DNA from: Clavulina sp. PMI_390 | Taxonomy: Eukaryota; Basidiomycota; Agaricomycetes; Cantharellales; Hydnaceae | DNA: 51,726 nt | Assembly: GCA_015039315.1 (NCBI GenBank) | Contig: WIDE01000163.1 | Span: forward strand, 1 to 51,726 | Reading direction: 5' to 3' | In this document: positions 1-10,735 of the stretch, in pieces | How the letters are laid out: each line of letters begins with the position of its first letter | Position numbering within the stretch: position 1 is the first letter of the stretch | Translations under genes and position numbers: made by a program | Notes under the pieces: model-generated | Database searches by the model: none | Seen by the model: only the letters and a program-made list of their open reading frames with translations | What the model was told of the DNA's origin: nothing

Positions 1-1496
1 TCACGATCGAGCTCAGCCTGGGCTCTCTCCTGGACCTCTGGATGCATAATCATGGCGAGAAGGAAGGTGCCAAGAGTGGTCATCGTAGTCCGAGCTGCAG
101 CAACATCTAGACGTATGGAGAACGACTGAGAATTCGCAGAAACCAGGCTGCAGGGGTAACGAGAACCACGTACACAGAGAGCCAGCGGCCCATTTGATAT
201 GCTCATCATCGATTCCAGGTGGACGCTCTTCTAAGCACCGAGCAGTGAAGCTTGGCTCTGCCTTCCCGGCAGCCTAATGGGGCAGTAATCAATTTATCAG
301 TCGATAGATGAAGCATCATTTAAAACTCAGTGGACATACCATATCCGCTTTCACTCGCTCAAAAGGCATACCCATAGCCGTATGGAGCTGTTCCCGCCAC
401 TTAGCGCCTAGCCGACGGAAATCAGCCCCAGGGAACCAGATTGGGATGTAGCGAACTTGAGAAATGCAGTTAAAATGAGCAGGCTGCTGCATTTGTGTAC
501 CAAGATGTGATACTATGTGATACTCACGGAAAGGGAACGTATCCACTGCGAATCTCCCTGGCTCGATAGCGTATTCAAAGTTTTCTGCCAATTCGTGAGC
601 CATGATGACCAACTAGAGAAGCAAGTGAGAGAATTTAGTTTGTTGACATTAGTAGGGTGCTCGTATGCAGCGCTCGCATACCGGCTCATCACGACACTTG
701 GGGTTCACGCCATAGGCAATTCTCAAGATGAGCTTCGCCATTGACCTACAGTAGTCACAAAAAATGAGGAGGATGCAGGAAATATATATGATGATAATGC
801 GACACACAATATAAACTCGTCCATGTATCCTTCCTTCGTTGGGATCACACGGTGGCAGTATGCTCGCGCCTCTTCTTCGATAATCGAGTGGTACATTGGT
901 ATACTAGGGGCACCAAGGAACTGGTGAAGAAGCTTCCGTTGAGCTTGCCAGCGGCGAGATGGACCACCGAGGACAACGCTTTCATACCACCCCACACTAA
1001 GGATTTCATTCGGCGTGAGTGATTCACAGATGCGTACGACGACGACGTCATAGGGACACTTACAGATCACCAAGGAAGGTGACTAAGGGTCGACCTGAGA
1101 CGAAAGCTCCTTTCTTTCCCATGATATCAGAAGTGGCCTGAGAGCTGTTCAGCACGACGATGGGTTGACCGAGGGCAGTAAGGTGAATAACATCCCCTAG
1201 GTCATGAGTAGCGCGGTGTCAGTAACAAAGCTCGCGAGGCATAACGAGGCCGGGACGAGAGACTGACCATAGGATTTCGACAAGTTTTCGTAATGTAGCC
1301 AAGCAAACTTATCTGGGATCTGGCGCGCGTTTCCCATAAGGAACTCCCCAGCTGGACCTGGAGGGGGAGGATTGCGCGCGCTACGATAAGCGAAACTCCT
1401 CACAGCGAACGCGATCGACAGAAGGCAAGTGGCAGTCACAACAAGATTATACGAGCCGCTAAAAGGCATGAAGAGGACTTCATCGGCGCTGAGCAT
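1..1496 (-). CDS. Cytochrome P450, copy 1 (3' part outside window)
   Basis: Heme-thiolate monooxygenase of a basidiomycete group usually labelled O-methylsterigmatocystin-oxidoreductase-like; substrate unknown. The ATG at 1494-1496 opens an N-terminal membrane anchor, then a proline hinge (PPPPGPAGEF) and the family signature GNARQIP..WLHYENLSKSYG. Later exons read DVIHLTALGQPIVVLNSSQA, the C-helix WQAQRKLLHQFLG, FADFRRL-type segments and, at about 60-113, the I helix. In the I helix the usual AG-x-D-T-T is replaced by AAARTT. The visible part ends at the helix-J ELDRE, so the K helix, PERF region and heme Cys loop lie beyond the left edge. Roughly 330 of an expected 520-530 residues are present, split by many short introns at the same positions as in copies 2-4. 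No frameshift seen. Sure of the family, not of the substrate. Confidence 0.9.
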
Positions 1497-2168
1497 TTCG
1501 ACTAGTCGAAGTAGTGGTGGGCGAAAGCCTGGTGGAAGAGGTTCATCGAGGTCGACTGTATTCGATGTTCAGTGGGTGGCTGATTTGATATTCCATCAAG
1601 AGTAATTGAGTGTGGGGGTGGAGAACTAAGTTTCCCATTTGCTCGATACCAGTATTGGCACAGGTACATTATCAGCTCGTGGGTAAAACTTGCTCGGCGC
1701 TTGTTCGTATGGCCTGATTTATTCACGTGGGATCAATGTTTCCTGAATCACTATCCAGTAAAGTGATCAACGGACACCCACATGGATATCTGGGTGTTGC
1801 CAAGGTTGAGAGGCAAAATAAAGACGTGAAAGATGACAGTGGAACTGAACGGAAAGAAATCCGTATGAGAAAGCTGCATATTACAGCGCTCAACTCGATT
1901 TCCCACACTACTATTCGTTATTCATCCTCGGCTTTCGCTCGCTACCTCACTGGCACGAGCAACTATGCGATAGTTCAGAACTGGTACGCAATCCCGCACC
2001 TCATGGCATACCTTGCCCACGTATGAAAAGTCGAAACCGTTGAGTCTTAATTGGCAAAGCTGTAAAGCCCAAGTCGATCCAGCAGTATGTGGGCCAGAGC
2101 AAACCAACTGAAGACAATTTGCAGCTCTTCAGAGTAAGAGAATTATATTCGAAAGTAAATCTGAAGCT
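1497..2168. other. Intergenic, P450 copy 1 upstream / copy 2 downstream
   Basis: The two P450 genes are in head-to-tail order on the minus strand, so this 672-bp stretch should hold the promoter of copy 1 and the 3' UTR of copy 2. Short open frames here have no recognisable domain and no paralogous counterpart. I see no repeat or RNA gene. Confidence 0.5.
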
Positions 2169-4468
2169 TTAAGCTGATGTCTCAACACTTGCATTGAGTA
2201 GGCTCATAATGTGGGCCGACCGCGATTCAAAACGATAAGAAAAGGGAATTGGGTGGCTTGAGGACGTAGATCGGTCAGAGTTCATTCTACGATCACCAAG
2301 CTTGGCTGTACGAATGACTCACTGTGGAGTGGAGTGCGTATAATTTTCAGCAACCGCAATCTCATTTCCATTTTCGTCCAGCGCACGCTTCATATGATTG
2401 GTGGCCAACAATGTCGCCATAATAGTCCACACAGTCGATTCGGCGAAAGCTTGACCAGAACATGCACTGATGACTGTTTTCAGCAGCTATCAGGAAGCGC
2501 GGATAGAGGGATGATACTAACCGGCGCCCGAAACCAAAAGCATACTCTCGTGGATCCTTCACATCAGTTCCGGCCGTGTACCGATCAGGGTTAAACTTCT
2601 CTGGTGATGGGTAGATTTCAGGGTCGTGTCCAAGAGCCCAGGTATTGCCATAGACAATGGAATTCTATGTAGAAAGAGAGAGTATTGAACTTCAGCCCTA
2701 GCTGGATGCAAGCGAACGATGAAACATACCTTGGGGATCGTCCAGCCTAATGATTAAGATTTCTGATTAGAGAACATTCATGACACCAGCAAAAGGCACA
2801 GACCTCGATACTCAATATCTTCGGTTGACCTATGGGGCATGGCGAGTGGGGCAGCGGGGTGCCAGCGAAGCACTTCCTTGAATACGCTCTCGATGTATGG
2901 AAGGTTAGGACGGCTAGATCATCTTTCAGTCAGTCATGTGAAATAAAAAGGTCGGTGGGACTGACTCTGAAATGGAAGGTAGACGGTCTTGGCCAATCTC
3001 GCGATCGAGTTCGGCCTGGGCTTTCTCCTGGACGTCTGGGTGCATAATCATTGCGAGTAGGAACGTGCCGAGGGTTGCCATCGTGTTCCGAACCGCGGTG
3101 GCATCTGGGTCATGGAAGAAGACGAATGAGGATTGAAGTTACTATAGAACGATAGCCACTTACAAATGGAGCCAGCGGCCCACTTGATGTGTCCATCGTT
3201 GATCCCGAGTGGGCGATCCGCTAAGACCCGGGCAGCAAAGCTTGGCTCTGCCTTCCCAGCAGCCTACGGATGGTTTGTCAGTCCATCAATCAGGAAAGCG
3301 AGTACCCGAAGGGCGAACCATATCTGCCTTCACGCGGTCAAACGGCGTGTTGATGGCGTTATGAAGCTGCTGCTTCCATTCGGCGCTCAACTGACGGAAA
3401 TCCGCACCAGGAAACCAGGATGGGAGGTAACGTACTAGAGGAATCACGTTTCCGTCAAAAACCGGCACTTCAGAAGGCCGTGGAGGCTATGCGTACGAGA
3501 AGGGAATGCATCCACCACAAATCTCCCAGGTTTCATGGAGTATTCAAAGTTTTCTGCCACTTCATTGGCCATAGCAATCACCTAAGTGGCCAGATGAGTC
3601 AAGGCTTGCTTCTTAGCATCAGGAGAGTGTCCGCTTAAAACAATGACGTACCTGCTCATCACCACGTTTAGAGTTTATGCCATAGGTAGTCCTCATGATG
3701 AGCTTCGCCATCGACCTACCATCAACACAAAGAATGATTAGGATGCACAGAGTACCTATTGCAGATACATGACATACTGGATGGATTCGTCCATGAACCC
3801 TTCTGTCGTTGCGAGCACACGATGGCAGAAAGCTCGTGCCTCTTCCTCGATAATTGAGTGATACGCGGGCATGCTTGTAGCACCAAGGTATTGGTGCAGA
3901 AGTCTCCGTTGAGCCTGCCAATGGGTTGAAGGTTCACTGAGGACGACGCTTTGATCCCATCCTACACTTTGTATTGTTGCATGCATAAGTACACACTGAC
4001 CACAAGGGCGTCACAATAGCACTCACAGTTTGCCAAGAAAAGTCGAAGACGGACGAGCTGACACGACAGCTCCTCTTTCTCCCATCACGTCAGAAATGGC
4101 TTGGGTGCTGCTTAGCACAACCACTGGCTGGCCGAGGGCGTTTAGATGAACAACATCGCCTGCAGGGGAAACATCGATATCAGCGTCATCAGAGCGCAAC
4201 AAGACCGCAGGCTGATAATGAAAGAGTGCGCACCAAAGGATTTTGACAATTTTTCGTAATGTAGCCAGGCAAACTCATCCGGAATCTGACGCGCATTACC
4301 CAAGATGAAGTCACCAGCAGGCCCCGGAGGGAGAGGTTTGCGGGAGCTCCGGAAGCCGAATCGCTGCACTACAGCGGCCGCAATCGACAAAAGGAGAACA
4401 GTCGTGACAAAAATATTGTACGAGCTGCTTAAAGGTGCGAGGGCGAGGTCGTCAAGTCGAGGAGGCAT
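2169..4468 (-). CDS. Cytochrome P450, copy 2
   Basis: Complete P450 paralogue. It begins with MPPRLDDLALAPLSSS, a membrane anchor, the hinge PLPPGPAGDF and GNARQIP..WLHYEKLSKSFG. The last exons, joined by hand, give PREYAFGFGRR (2520-2560), then after an intron RACSGQAFAEST with the heme-ligand Cys, and a final exon reading HPIPFSYRFESRSAHIMSLL with its TAA stop at 2169-2171. The I helix (about 3070-3110) reads ATAVRNTM. Compared with the canonical AG-x-D-T-T it lacks both the acid (Arg instead) and the oxygen-activating Thr (Asn instead). The gene has short introns at the same positions as its paralogues. It diverges from the MFS transporter at 5321, with 852 bp between the start codons. The reading frame looks intact, so I call it a gene and not a pseudogene, but catalysis may be altered. 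Confidence 0.9.
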
Positions 4469-5320
4469 TTCAACTCGTCGAAGTGGTGGGTAAGAATACG
4501 ACGGAGAGTAGGCTCATCGAGGTCGAAGATAAGTATACGGTGCTTCGTGAGATGTGAATAGGACATTCTCTCAGGAACAAATTGAAGGCCGAGAAAGTCT
4601 TGGGAATAGGCAGGACGAAGGATGGCGTGCGTGAGAAAGCTGTTCTACGCGCTGTTTGAAAGGACTGCGATATGTATGACCATTTTGATTGTAATGAAAG
4701 CTTTATGAGCGGTCCACAGCGGGCACGGGGTTCTGTCAGTGGTGATGAGGTGAGGTCGAGTGCGCGCATTAAGGTACGCCACATGCTATATGAGCCAAGT
4801 TACGCAATCCTCGGCTCAAGATCAAAACATATTCAATGTTACACCATCCTAAGCTCTGTTGACGGAAAAGGTAGAGAGCCGATACATCGCCGCGCTGATG
4901 CCCTCTATTTGGCGCTCGGCGCTTCCATCCGAGACTTCCACTTGATTCCGATAATTCCGAATTATTCATGCCGTCAACATCTCATGCGATGGAATCTGCG
5001 GCGGTGCTCCGAGGCGCGGTGAACCGTTAGTTGCGTGTACTTGCTGTGACATAAATTGGCTCCCTCTTCGCAGTCCTCGTACTCATGTCATCATATCCTC
5101 GAAATCCACGTTGAGGCTGATGATTGAGCAGATACCTAAATGCCAACTGACGAAGCTGTAGGCTCCATTTATCAATTTCACCATTCTAAGATGAAATCTA
5201 CATTCAAAAGATTGTGTCAGACGAGTGATCACGGGGACACCTGTTCCGTTCTCTGAGCAATTACCCAGAGGGCTACATCCTAGTCTTCTCACGCTCTGAG
5301 TCACGAACTTACTGTCCACA
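4469..5320. promoter_or_regulatory. Divergent intergenic region, P450 copy 2 / MFS transporter
   Basis: This 852-bp region lies between two divergent start codons and so probably carries both promoters. It contains one copy (4908-4925) of an 18-bp GC-rich motif, TTTGGCGCTCGGCGCTTC, that recurs at 10536 and 13735. Short open frames here show no domain. Promoter role is inferred from gene order only. Confidence 0.45.
4908..4925 (+). repeat. Dispersed 18-bp repeat, copy 1
   Basis: TTTGGCGCTCGGCGCTTC, containing the hexamer GGCGCT followed by a near repeat. It matches 10536-10553 at 17 of 18 positions and 13735-13752 at 16 of 18. All three copies lie outside coding exons. Confidence 0.55.
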
Positions 5321-7390
5321 ATGACTACACCAACGGCTTTTGCTCAAGCGAGTCAGGAGGGCCTGGAACTCGACATCCTTAGGCCAACCGCTCTTGAAAC
5401 CTCGAGTCGTGATGAGGCTTTAGTTTTACATCCAGTTGATCATGGGCTCCATGCTTGGATTTTCGTTGGTGCTTCCTCAGGTCTCGAGCTACTTGTTTGG
5501 GGTTTCCCTCTTTGGTGTGCCAAATTTTCGACCCAGCCGTACGCCACATTACTAACATCAAGGACAGCTATGGAATTTTCCAGGATTGGTACTTGACCCA
5601 CGAGTTCAAGAATGCATCTGAAGGTGAGTCAATTTGCCACCATACGAAGCTTGTAAACTGACTCGTCGTATCGTATGCAGCTGCTGTCAATTCTGTTGGG
5701 ACCCTCACACTGGGTATCCAGTACGCTGAGGGTATTCTTGTCATACTATTTGCCCGACAATACGCTCGATACTTGCGTCACATGATGTGGGCTTGCTTGG
5801 CGATCTGTGTGATATCTATGTTTCTCTCGAGCTTTGCAACTGAGGTAGACCGATTGCTATGACGGTTATCAATATACGCTGGCAACTAAAGCTTGACTAT
5901 TAGGTCTGGCAACTCATCTTGCTGCAAGGAATAGTCTACAGCATGGCAGGTGGACTCCTCTACTCCCCGTACATTCTTTGGGTTCGTCACTCCATGATAA
6001 GGTAGATAAATTGCGTATTTTACTCAATCTGGGCTCTTTTCTTTATCCAGCTCCCCGAATGGTTTGTCGAAGTACGTGGTCGTATCTCTGTCATGGTATA
6101 CTTCTACAGACTAACTCGACTACATTACTTTCGCGAATCCTAGCGGCGCTCCCTGGCCGGTTCCCTCACATTGGCGAGCATGTCCCTAGGTGGTGCTATA
6201 TACCCCGTCCTGATGAACTATCTCCTCGTTCATACTGGCTTCCGATGGACTCTGCGGATCTGGAGCGGGATTCTCCTCATTCTAGGGGTACCAAGCGTTA
6301 TGGGCGTCAAGCCTCGCCTACCAATTGCGCCAACGTCGAACCCTAACCGCGTTCCCTTCGACGCAACGTTCCTCCGGAGCCCTATGTTCCTTTTGATGGT
6401 GAGCTGGGATATTGCAGTCCGCTACAGCAACTGTCAACTAACAATGCATCCCCCTGTCGCAGGCCATAACAGTGCTCATTCAAGGCCTAGGTTACCTATG
6501 TGTTTCTCTGGTATTTATTCTCTCAGCTTCCCGATTCGTCACCCTCATATCATCCACCAATGTAGTACATCCCGTCCTACGCTACAGCACTTGGCTTTTC
6601 CCGAACCGATGGCACAATTGCTCTTTCTGCGTTCAACCTCGCCACCGTCGTTGGTAAGCTCTATCGAGCGTAACATAAGAAAGAAGCTGAGCCACTCTTT
6701 GTAGGCCAAGTACTTGCGGGTCTCTATTGCGAGCGTCGCCCCTATACTGGTGTAATTTTCCTCTCAGGCTTGTCTGCCTCAGTCCTCGCATACGGGTTAT
6801 GGGGTTTTGCCCACAACTTATCGACAGTCTTCATCTTCTCGATCGCCTTTGCATTCACAGTGAGCATAACTCTTCTACGCTCATTGACATCCGTTGTTCT
6901 GACCTCTCAATTCCCAGGCTGGTGCCTTTAGTTCCACATGGATGTCGGCGGCGACACATATTGCAGGTGGGCTGCTTTTGTTTACTCTACTAGTACCTCA
7001 TTTTAAGCTTTCCCATGCTTTGCGCCAATCAATGCACCTGGCCCGAACAGCCTCTCGCCCCGCCTCCGATGTGTTCATGTCACTGGCCGTGGTAAAAGGC
7101 ATTTCGGCGGTCGTTGGGCCACTCATCGCCGCTGCCCTCCACCCGAAGAAAGCATCGACCGCGTATCTGACTTCAGGCCGGGGTGGATGGGGCGGTTACG
7201 GCTTTACAGGTCAGTATCTTCCCTGAGCGCGGCTTGACAGGGCCCGGTGTTTTGGTGGTGATTTAATGAATTATGTGCCGGGATTTAGGCATCACAATCT
7301 TCGTAGGGAGCACGAGCCGCCACGGCGGTTATGGGTATCATCTCAGAAATTGTGCGACAAAGGTTGACGCCGCGCGCAACTGCGCGCTAA
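5321..7390 (+). CDS. MFS transporter, monocarboxylate-permease-like
   Basis: A 12-span major facilitator of the fungal MCT (SLC16-like) type, probably a plasma-membrane carrier for organic acids or a metabolite exporter. After a soluble N terminus the first span reads LELLVWGFPLCYGIFQDWYL once a small intron (acceptor at AG before 5570) is removed. Later exons give SVGTLTLGIQYAEG, LPEWFVERRSLAGSLTLASM, SYATALGFSRTDGTIALSAF, GQVLAGLYCERRPYTG and VVKGISAVVGPLIAAALH. About nine introns are needed. The 3' end is odd. Translating straight from the TTTAG acceptor (about 7290) gives GITIFVGST and then leaves the family frame. The expected ending AVMGIISEIVRQRL..TPRATAR-stop (stop 7388-7390) sits in another frame. 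It is reached by using the acceptor at 7315-7316, or if one base near 7312-7318 is extra. Flanked by P450 genes, so it may serve the same pathway. Confidence 0.85.
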
Positions 7391-7767
7391 GGACAGCCTG
7401 CTGGATGAACGGCACATGGTGTTGGAAGCAAGGGGACTTACGGATCTCTGAAGTATTAGCTCGTGTTTCTTCGGTAGCTGCCCCTCATTTGTTCATACTC
7501 TGTCGCAAATGTCAAAAAGTTCACACCTAGGTTGGCACGATCTAACAGGGGGTACTCAATGGTGTTCCTCTGGAGAGTTGATGACGGAGGGTGGCTTGAA
7601 AGTGAGCGAGAACGGTGAAAAGCTCAAAGTAGGGGAGATTCTTGGACTTGTTCCAAGATAATGAATTTTTTTGGTTCGATGGGGGATCCGGCAAAAGGCA
7701 CAATAGAAGAAGCTCGTAGTCACAACCAGACATTAGATTCCCCTCCCAAATGGGAAATGTCGACGCT
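7391..7767. other. Convergent intergenic region, MFS / P450 copy 3
   Basis: About 380 bp between two converging 3' ends. If the frame-shifted ending of the transporter is the one used, its stop would fall at 7528-7530 inside this stretch. Otherwise I see only probable 3' UTRs. Confidence 0.5.
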
Positions 7768-10055
7768 TCATGTTGGCTTGTGGACTGATGTCTCTAGCAA
7801 GCTCATGAGATGCGCTGAACGCGCCTCAAAGCGGTACGGGAACGGATGTGGGTTACTTGGGAGGACCCAGTGTTTTAGTTCATATGTGTTGGAAGTATAG
7901 CTGAGGCCGATCAAGAGGGACTCACTGAACAATGGCATGAGTGTAGTCCTCCGAAACCGCAATCTCCTTCCCGTCTTTATCAAGCGCGCGTTTCAAATGG
8001 TTTGTAGCCAGCAAAGTCACCATGATCGTCCACGCAGTTGCTTCGGCAAATGCTTGGCCGGGACATGTTCTGAAAATAGATCACTGTAAGCTAGCTTCAC
8101 AGCTTGTGGATCGAAATAAACAGACTGACCGGCGGCCGAATCCAAAAACATACTCCCGTGGATCTTTGACATCAGGGTCTCGAGTGTAGCGATCGGGGTC
8201 AAACTTTTCCGGATTCGGATAGACAGAGGGATCATGACTAAGGGTCCATACATTCCCATAAACGATGGAATTCTGCAGCAGGAAGTATTCAGCCTAGAGG
8301 AGAGAACAAATTGGAGAGATATCAAGTGCCTTGGGGATCGTCCAGTCTAGACAGGCGTTGTGGTCAGCAACATGGCCATATTACGATCATTGGGTGCTGC
8401 CAACCTCGATAATGAATTTCTTCCGTTGTCCGATGAGGCAGAGCGAGCGGAGCTACAGGATGCCATCTGAGTACCTCCTTGAAGAGGCTTTCGATATACA
8501 GAAGATTTGGGCGACTAATCGAGGGTCTGGTCAGTATTTCCCTACGGTATGAGCAAGTCAAAGCGTAGTCACTCGGAAAGTGCAGGAAGACGATCTTGCC
8601 CGATCTCGCGATCAATTTCGGCTTGGGCCTTTTGTTGCACGTCCGGGTGCATTATCATGGCTAAGAAAAATGTGCCGATAGTCGCCATCGTTGTTCGCGA
8701 GGCAGCAACGTCTGTGGTCCGCAATGCGCGACGCGCAAATCAATATACGGGGAGCCGCAAGATTCGTATAATGGAAACTGACAGAGGGAGCCAGCGGCTA
8801 ACTTTATATATTCTTCATCAACTCCTGGAGGACGGTCCTCCAAGCATCTAGCTGTGAAGCTTAATTGCTCTTTTCCTGAGGCCTGAAATGGGGATTAGTT
8901 TCACACAAATGCAGAGATCGAGCTATATGCATGGAAGAGCGCGTACCATATCTGCTTGAACTTGCTCGAAAGGCGCGTTCATTGCTGCGTAAAACTGTTT
9001 CCTCCATTTCATTCCAAGCGTCAGAAAACCTGCACCAGGAAGCCAGCTCGGCAAGTGTCGAACTAGACGCGTTTCTGGACGTCAATCATGGAGAAGCGGT
9101 ATGCAAGTGGGGCAATTCTCACGGAAGGGAAGGGTGTCCACCAGAAACCTTCCAGGCTCGAGGGAGTATTCAAAGTTTTCGGCCACCTCATGAGCCATTG
9201 TGATTAACTGATTAAGAGATGGAATTAGACTGAACCCTAGATGTTACGAGGCGTGTTTGCATACTGGATCATCTAGGCCTTTTGGATTGATGCCATAGGC
9301 AATTCGGAGAATTAGCTTCGCCATTGATCTGTAGATACAGATAAGCACTTCAGACCCATATGATGAATAGAGTAGGAGCGACGAACACAATAAACTCATC
9401 CATGAAACCCTCATTCGTAGGTATAACACGAGAGCAGTACGCCCGGGCTTCCTCTTCAACGATCGAGTGATACATGGGCATACTGGGAGCACCCAGAAAG
9501 TGATGTAGAAGCTTCCGTTGTGCTTGCCAGCTACGCGAAGGGCCACCGAAGATAACACTATCATACCAGCCCACACTGTAAGGAGAGATGGATTGGTAAG
9601 CCTCTTGCTCGCGCAACAGAAGAGGCACTCACAGGTCTCCGAGGAAGGTCAGCAGTGGGCGGCCCGACACCAGGGATCCCTTTTTACCCATTACATCCGA
9701 AATGGCCTGGGGGCTATTCAGCGCCACGATAGGCTGGCCAAGAGCAGTGATGTGAACAACATCTCCTAAAGTATAGCTCATGTCACTAAACAGTGATCCT
9801 AGAGCGATTCTATATTTATAGCACAGGCTGCTGACCATAGGATTTCGCCAGTTCTTGGTAATAAAGCCAGCCGAACTTCTCTGGGATTTGGCGTGCGTTA
9901 CCAAGGATAAATTCGCCTGGTGGTCCAGGAGGGGGAGGTCTGTTGCTCCTACGGCTAAATCTCCGCACAGCAGCCGCGACCGAGATAAAGAGCAAGCTGG
10001 TCACGAAAAGGTTGTAAAAGGTGAACGACGATGCTGGAAAAAGCTCGTGAAACAT
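7768..10055 (-). CDS. Cytochrome P450, copy 3
   Basis: Complete P450 paralogue of copies 1, 2 and 4. It starts with MFHELFPASS and an anchor span, the hinge RPPPPGPPGEF and GNARQIPEKFGWLYYQELAKSYG. The C-helix reads WQAQRKLLHHFLG and the I helix (8680-8715) AASRTTM, again with Arg where Asp or Glu is expected. The K-helix exon contains EVLRWHPVAPLALPH (ExxR). The heme loop spans an intron and reads FGFGRR-TCPGQAFAEA, the canonical F-G-x-G-R-x-C-x-G. The last exon, NPHPFPYRFEARSAHLMSLL, ends at a TGA at 7768-7770. A TATA-like ATATATA lies about 100 bp upstream of the start codon. The frame is intact through all exons I joined. Probably ER-anchored; substrate not predictable. Confidence 0.92.
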
Positions 10056-10153
10056 ATCAAAGAGAAGATCGACGAAGGCTGCTTGGACGCCGCAACCGTG
10101 AGAGACAGAGAGGGTCGACGGAGGACGTCAACTGCTGAGTTGACCAGCAAGTG

Positions 10154-10160
10154 ATATATA
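10154..10160 (-). promoter_or_regulatory. TATA-like element of P450 copy 3
   Basis: On the minus strand the sequence reads CTATATATCAC, about 100 bp upstream of the ATG at 10053-10055, a plausible distance for a fungal TATA box with a short leader. Assigned by position only. Confidence 0.4.
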
Positions 10161-10535
10161 GGCATAGTAAAGGGTTGCCGAGCTAATGGAAGAACGAAAC
10201 CCATTCGACCGGTCATGCCTAGCTTACGAACCACTGGTTCCTTCTATCGATGGTGATGATGGTACGCCTAGCTTATGAGCATTCAATATAGTCGGAAATC
10301 CGAACCATGATCAAGAAGCAGCTTCGGGGCCAACCGTTGTCTTGGAATTACGCCCGAAATTAAATGCTGCGGGTTCGGGAGGTCCGACTCCAAGACGCTC
10401 ATCCCACACCTCTGGGAGGTCGTGTTCCGCTGGATGGGTGTCGTCAACAGCCGTGAAACATAACCTCGAACCGTAGATGAGTGGGAAACCCAAAGGATCC
10501 AAGATGGAGAGACAGTCGTGTCAATTATGCGCGCA

Positions 10536-10553
10536 TTTGGCGCTTGGCGCTTC
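10536..10553 (+). repeat. Dispersed 18-bp repeat, copy 2
   Basis: TTTGGCGCTTGGCGCTTC, one mismatch to the copy at 4908-4925. It lies about 180 bp beyond the 3' end of the GPCR-like gene. Confidence 0.55.
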
Positions 10554-10735
10554 CAGTAGATTGTCCTGTAATGTTAAGAAAAACGTCATGAAAGCGCAGC
10601 GTTTGTATCGAACATAAATGTCTATTGAACGAGCCTTCCAAGCACCATATATTTGAGAATCCTATAAGGAGGTTTGGATTGTGCCAACTGCCTCCGCGGT
10701 CTCCAAGTGGTGTTGGTGTTGGAAGCTTGGAGGAG

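Larger units (their letters stand above)
10056..10735. other. Intergenic, P450 copy 3 upstream / GPCR-like gene downstream
   Basis: 680 bp with no gene. It contains a TATA-like element for P450 copy 3 and the second copy of the dispersed 18-bp repeat. Other open frames lack any recognisable domain. Confidence 0.5.
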
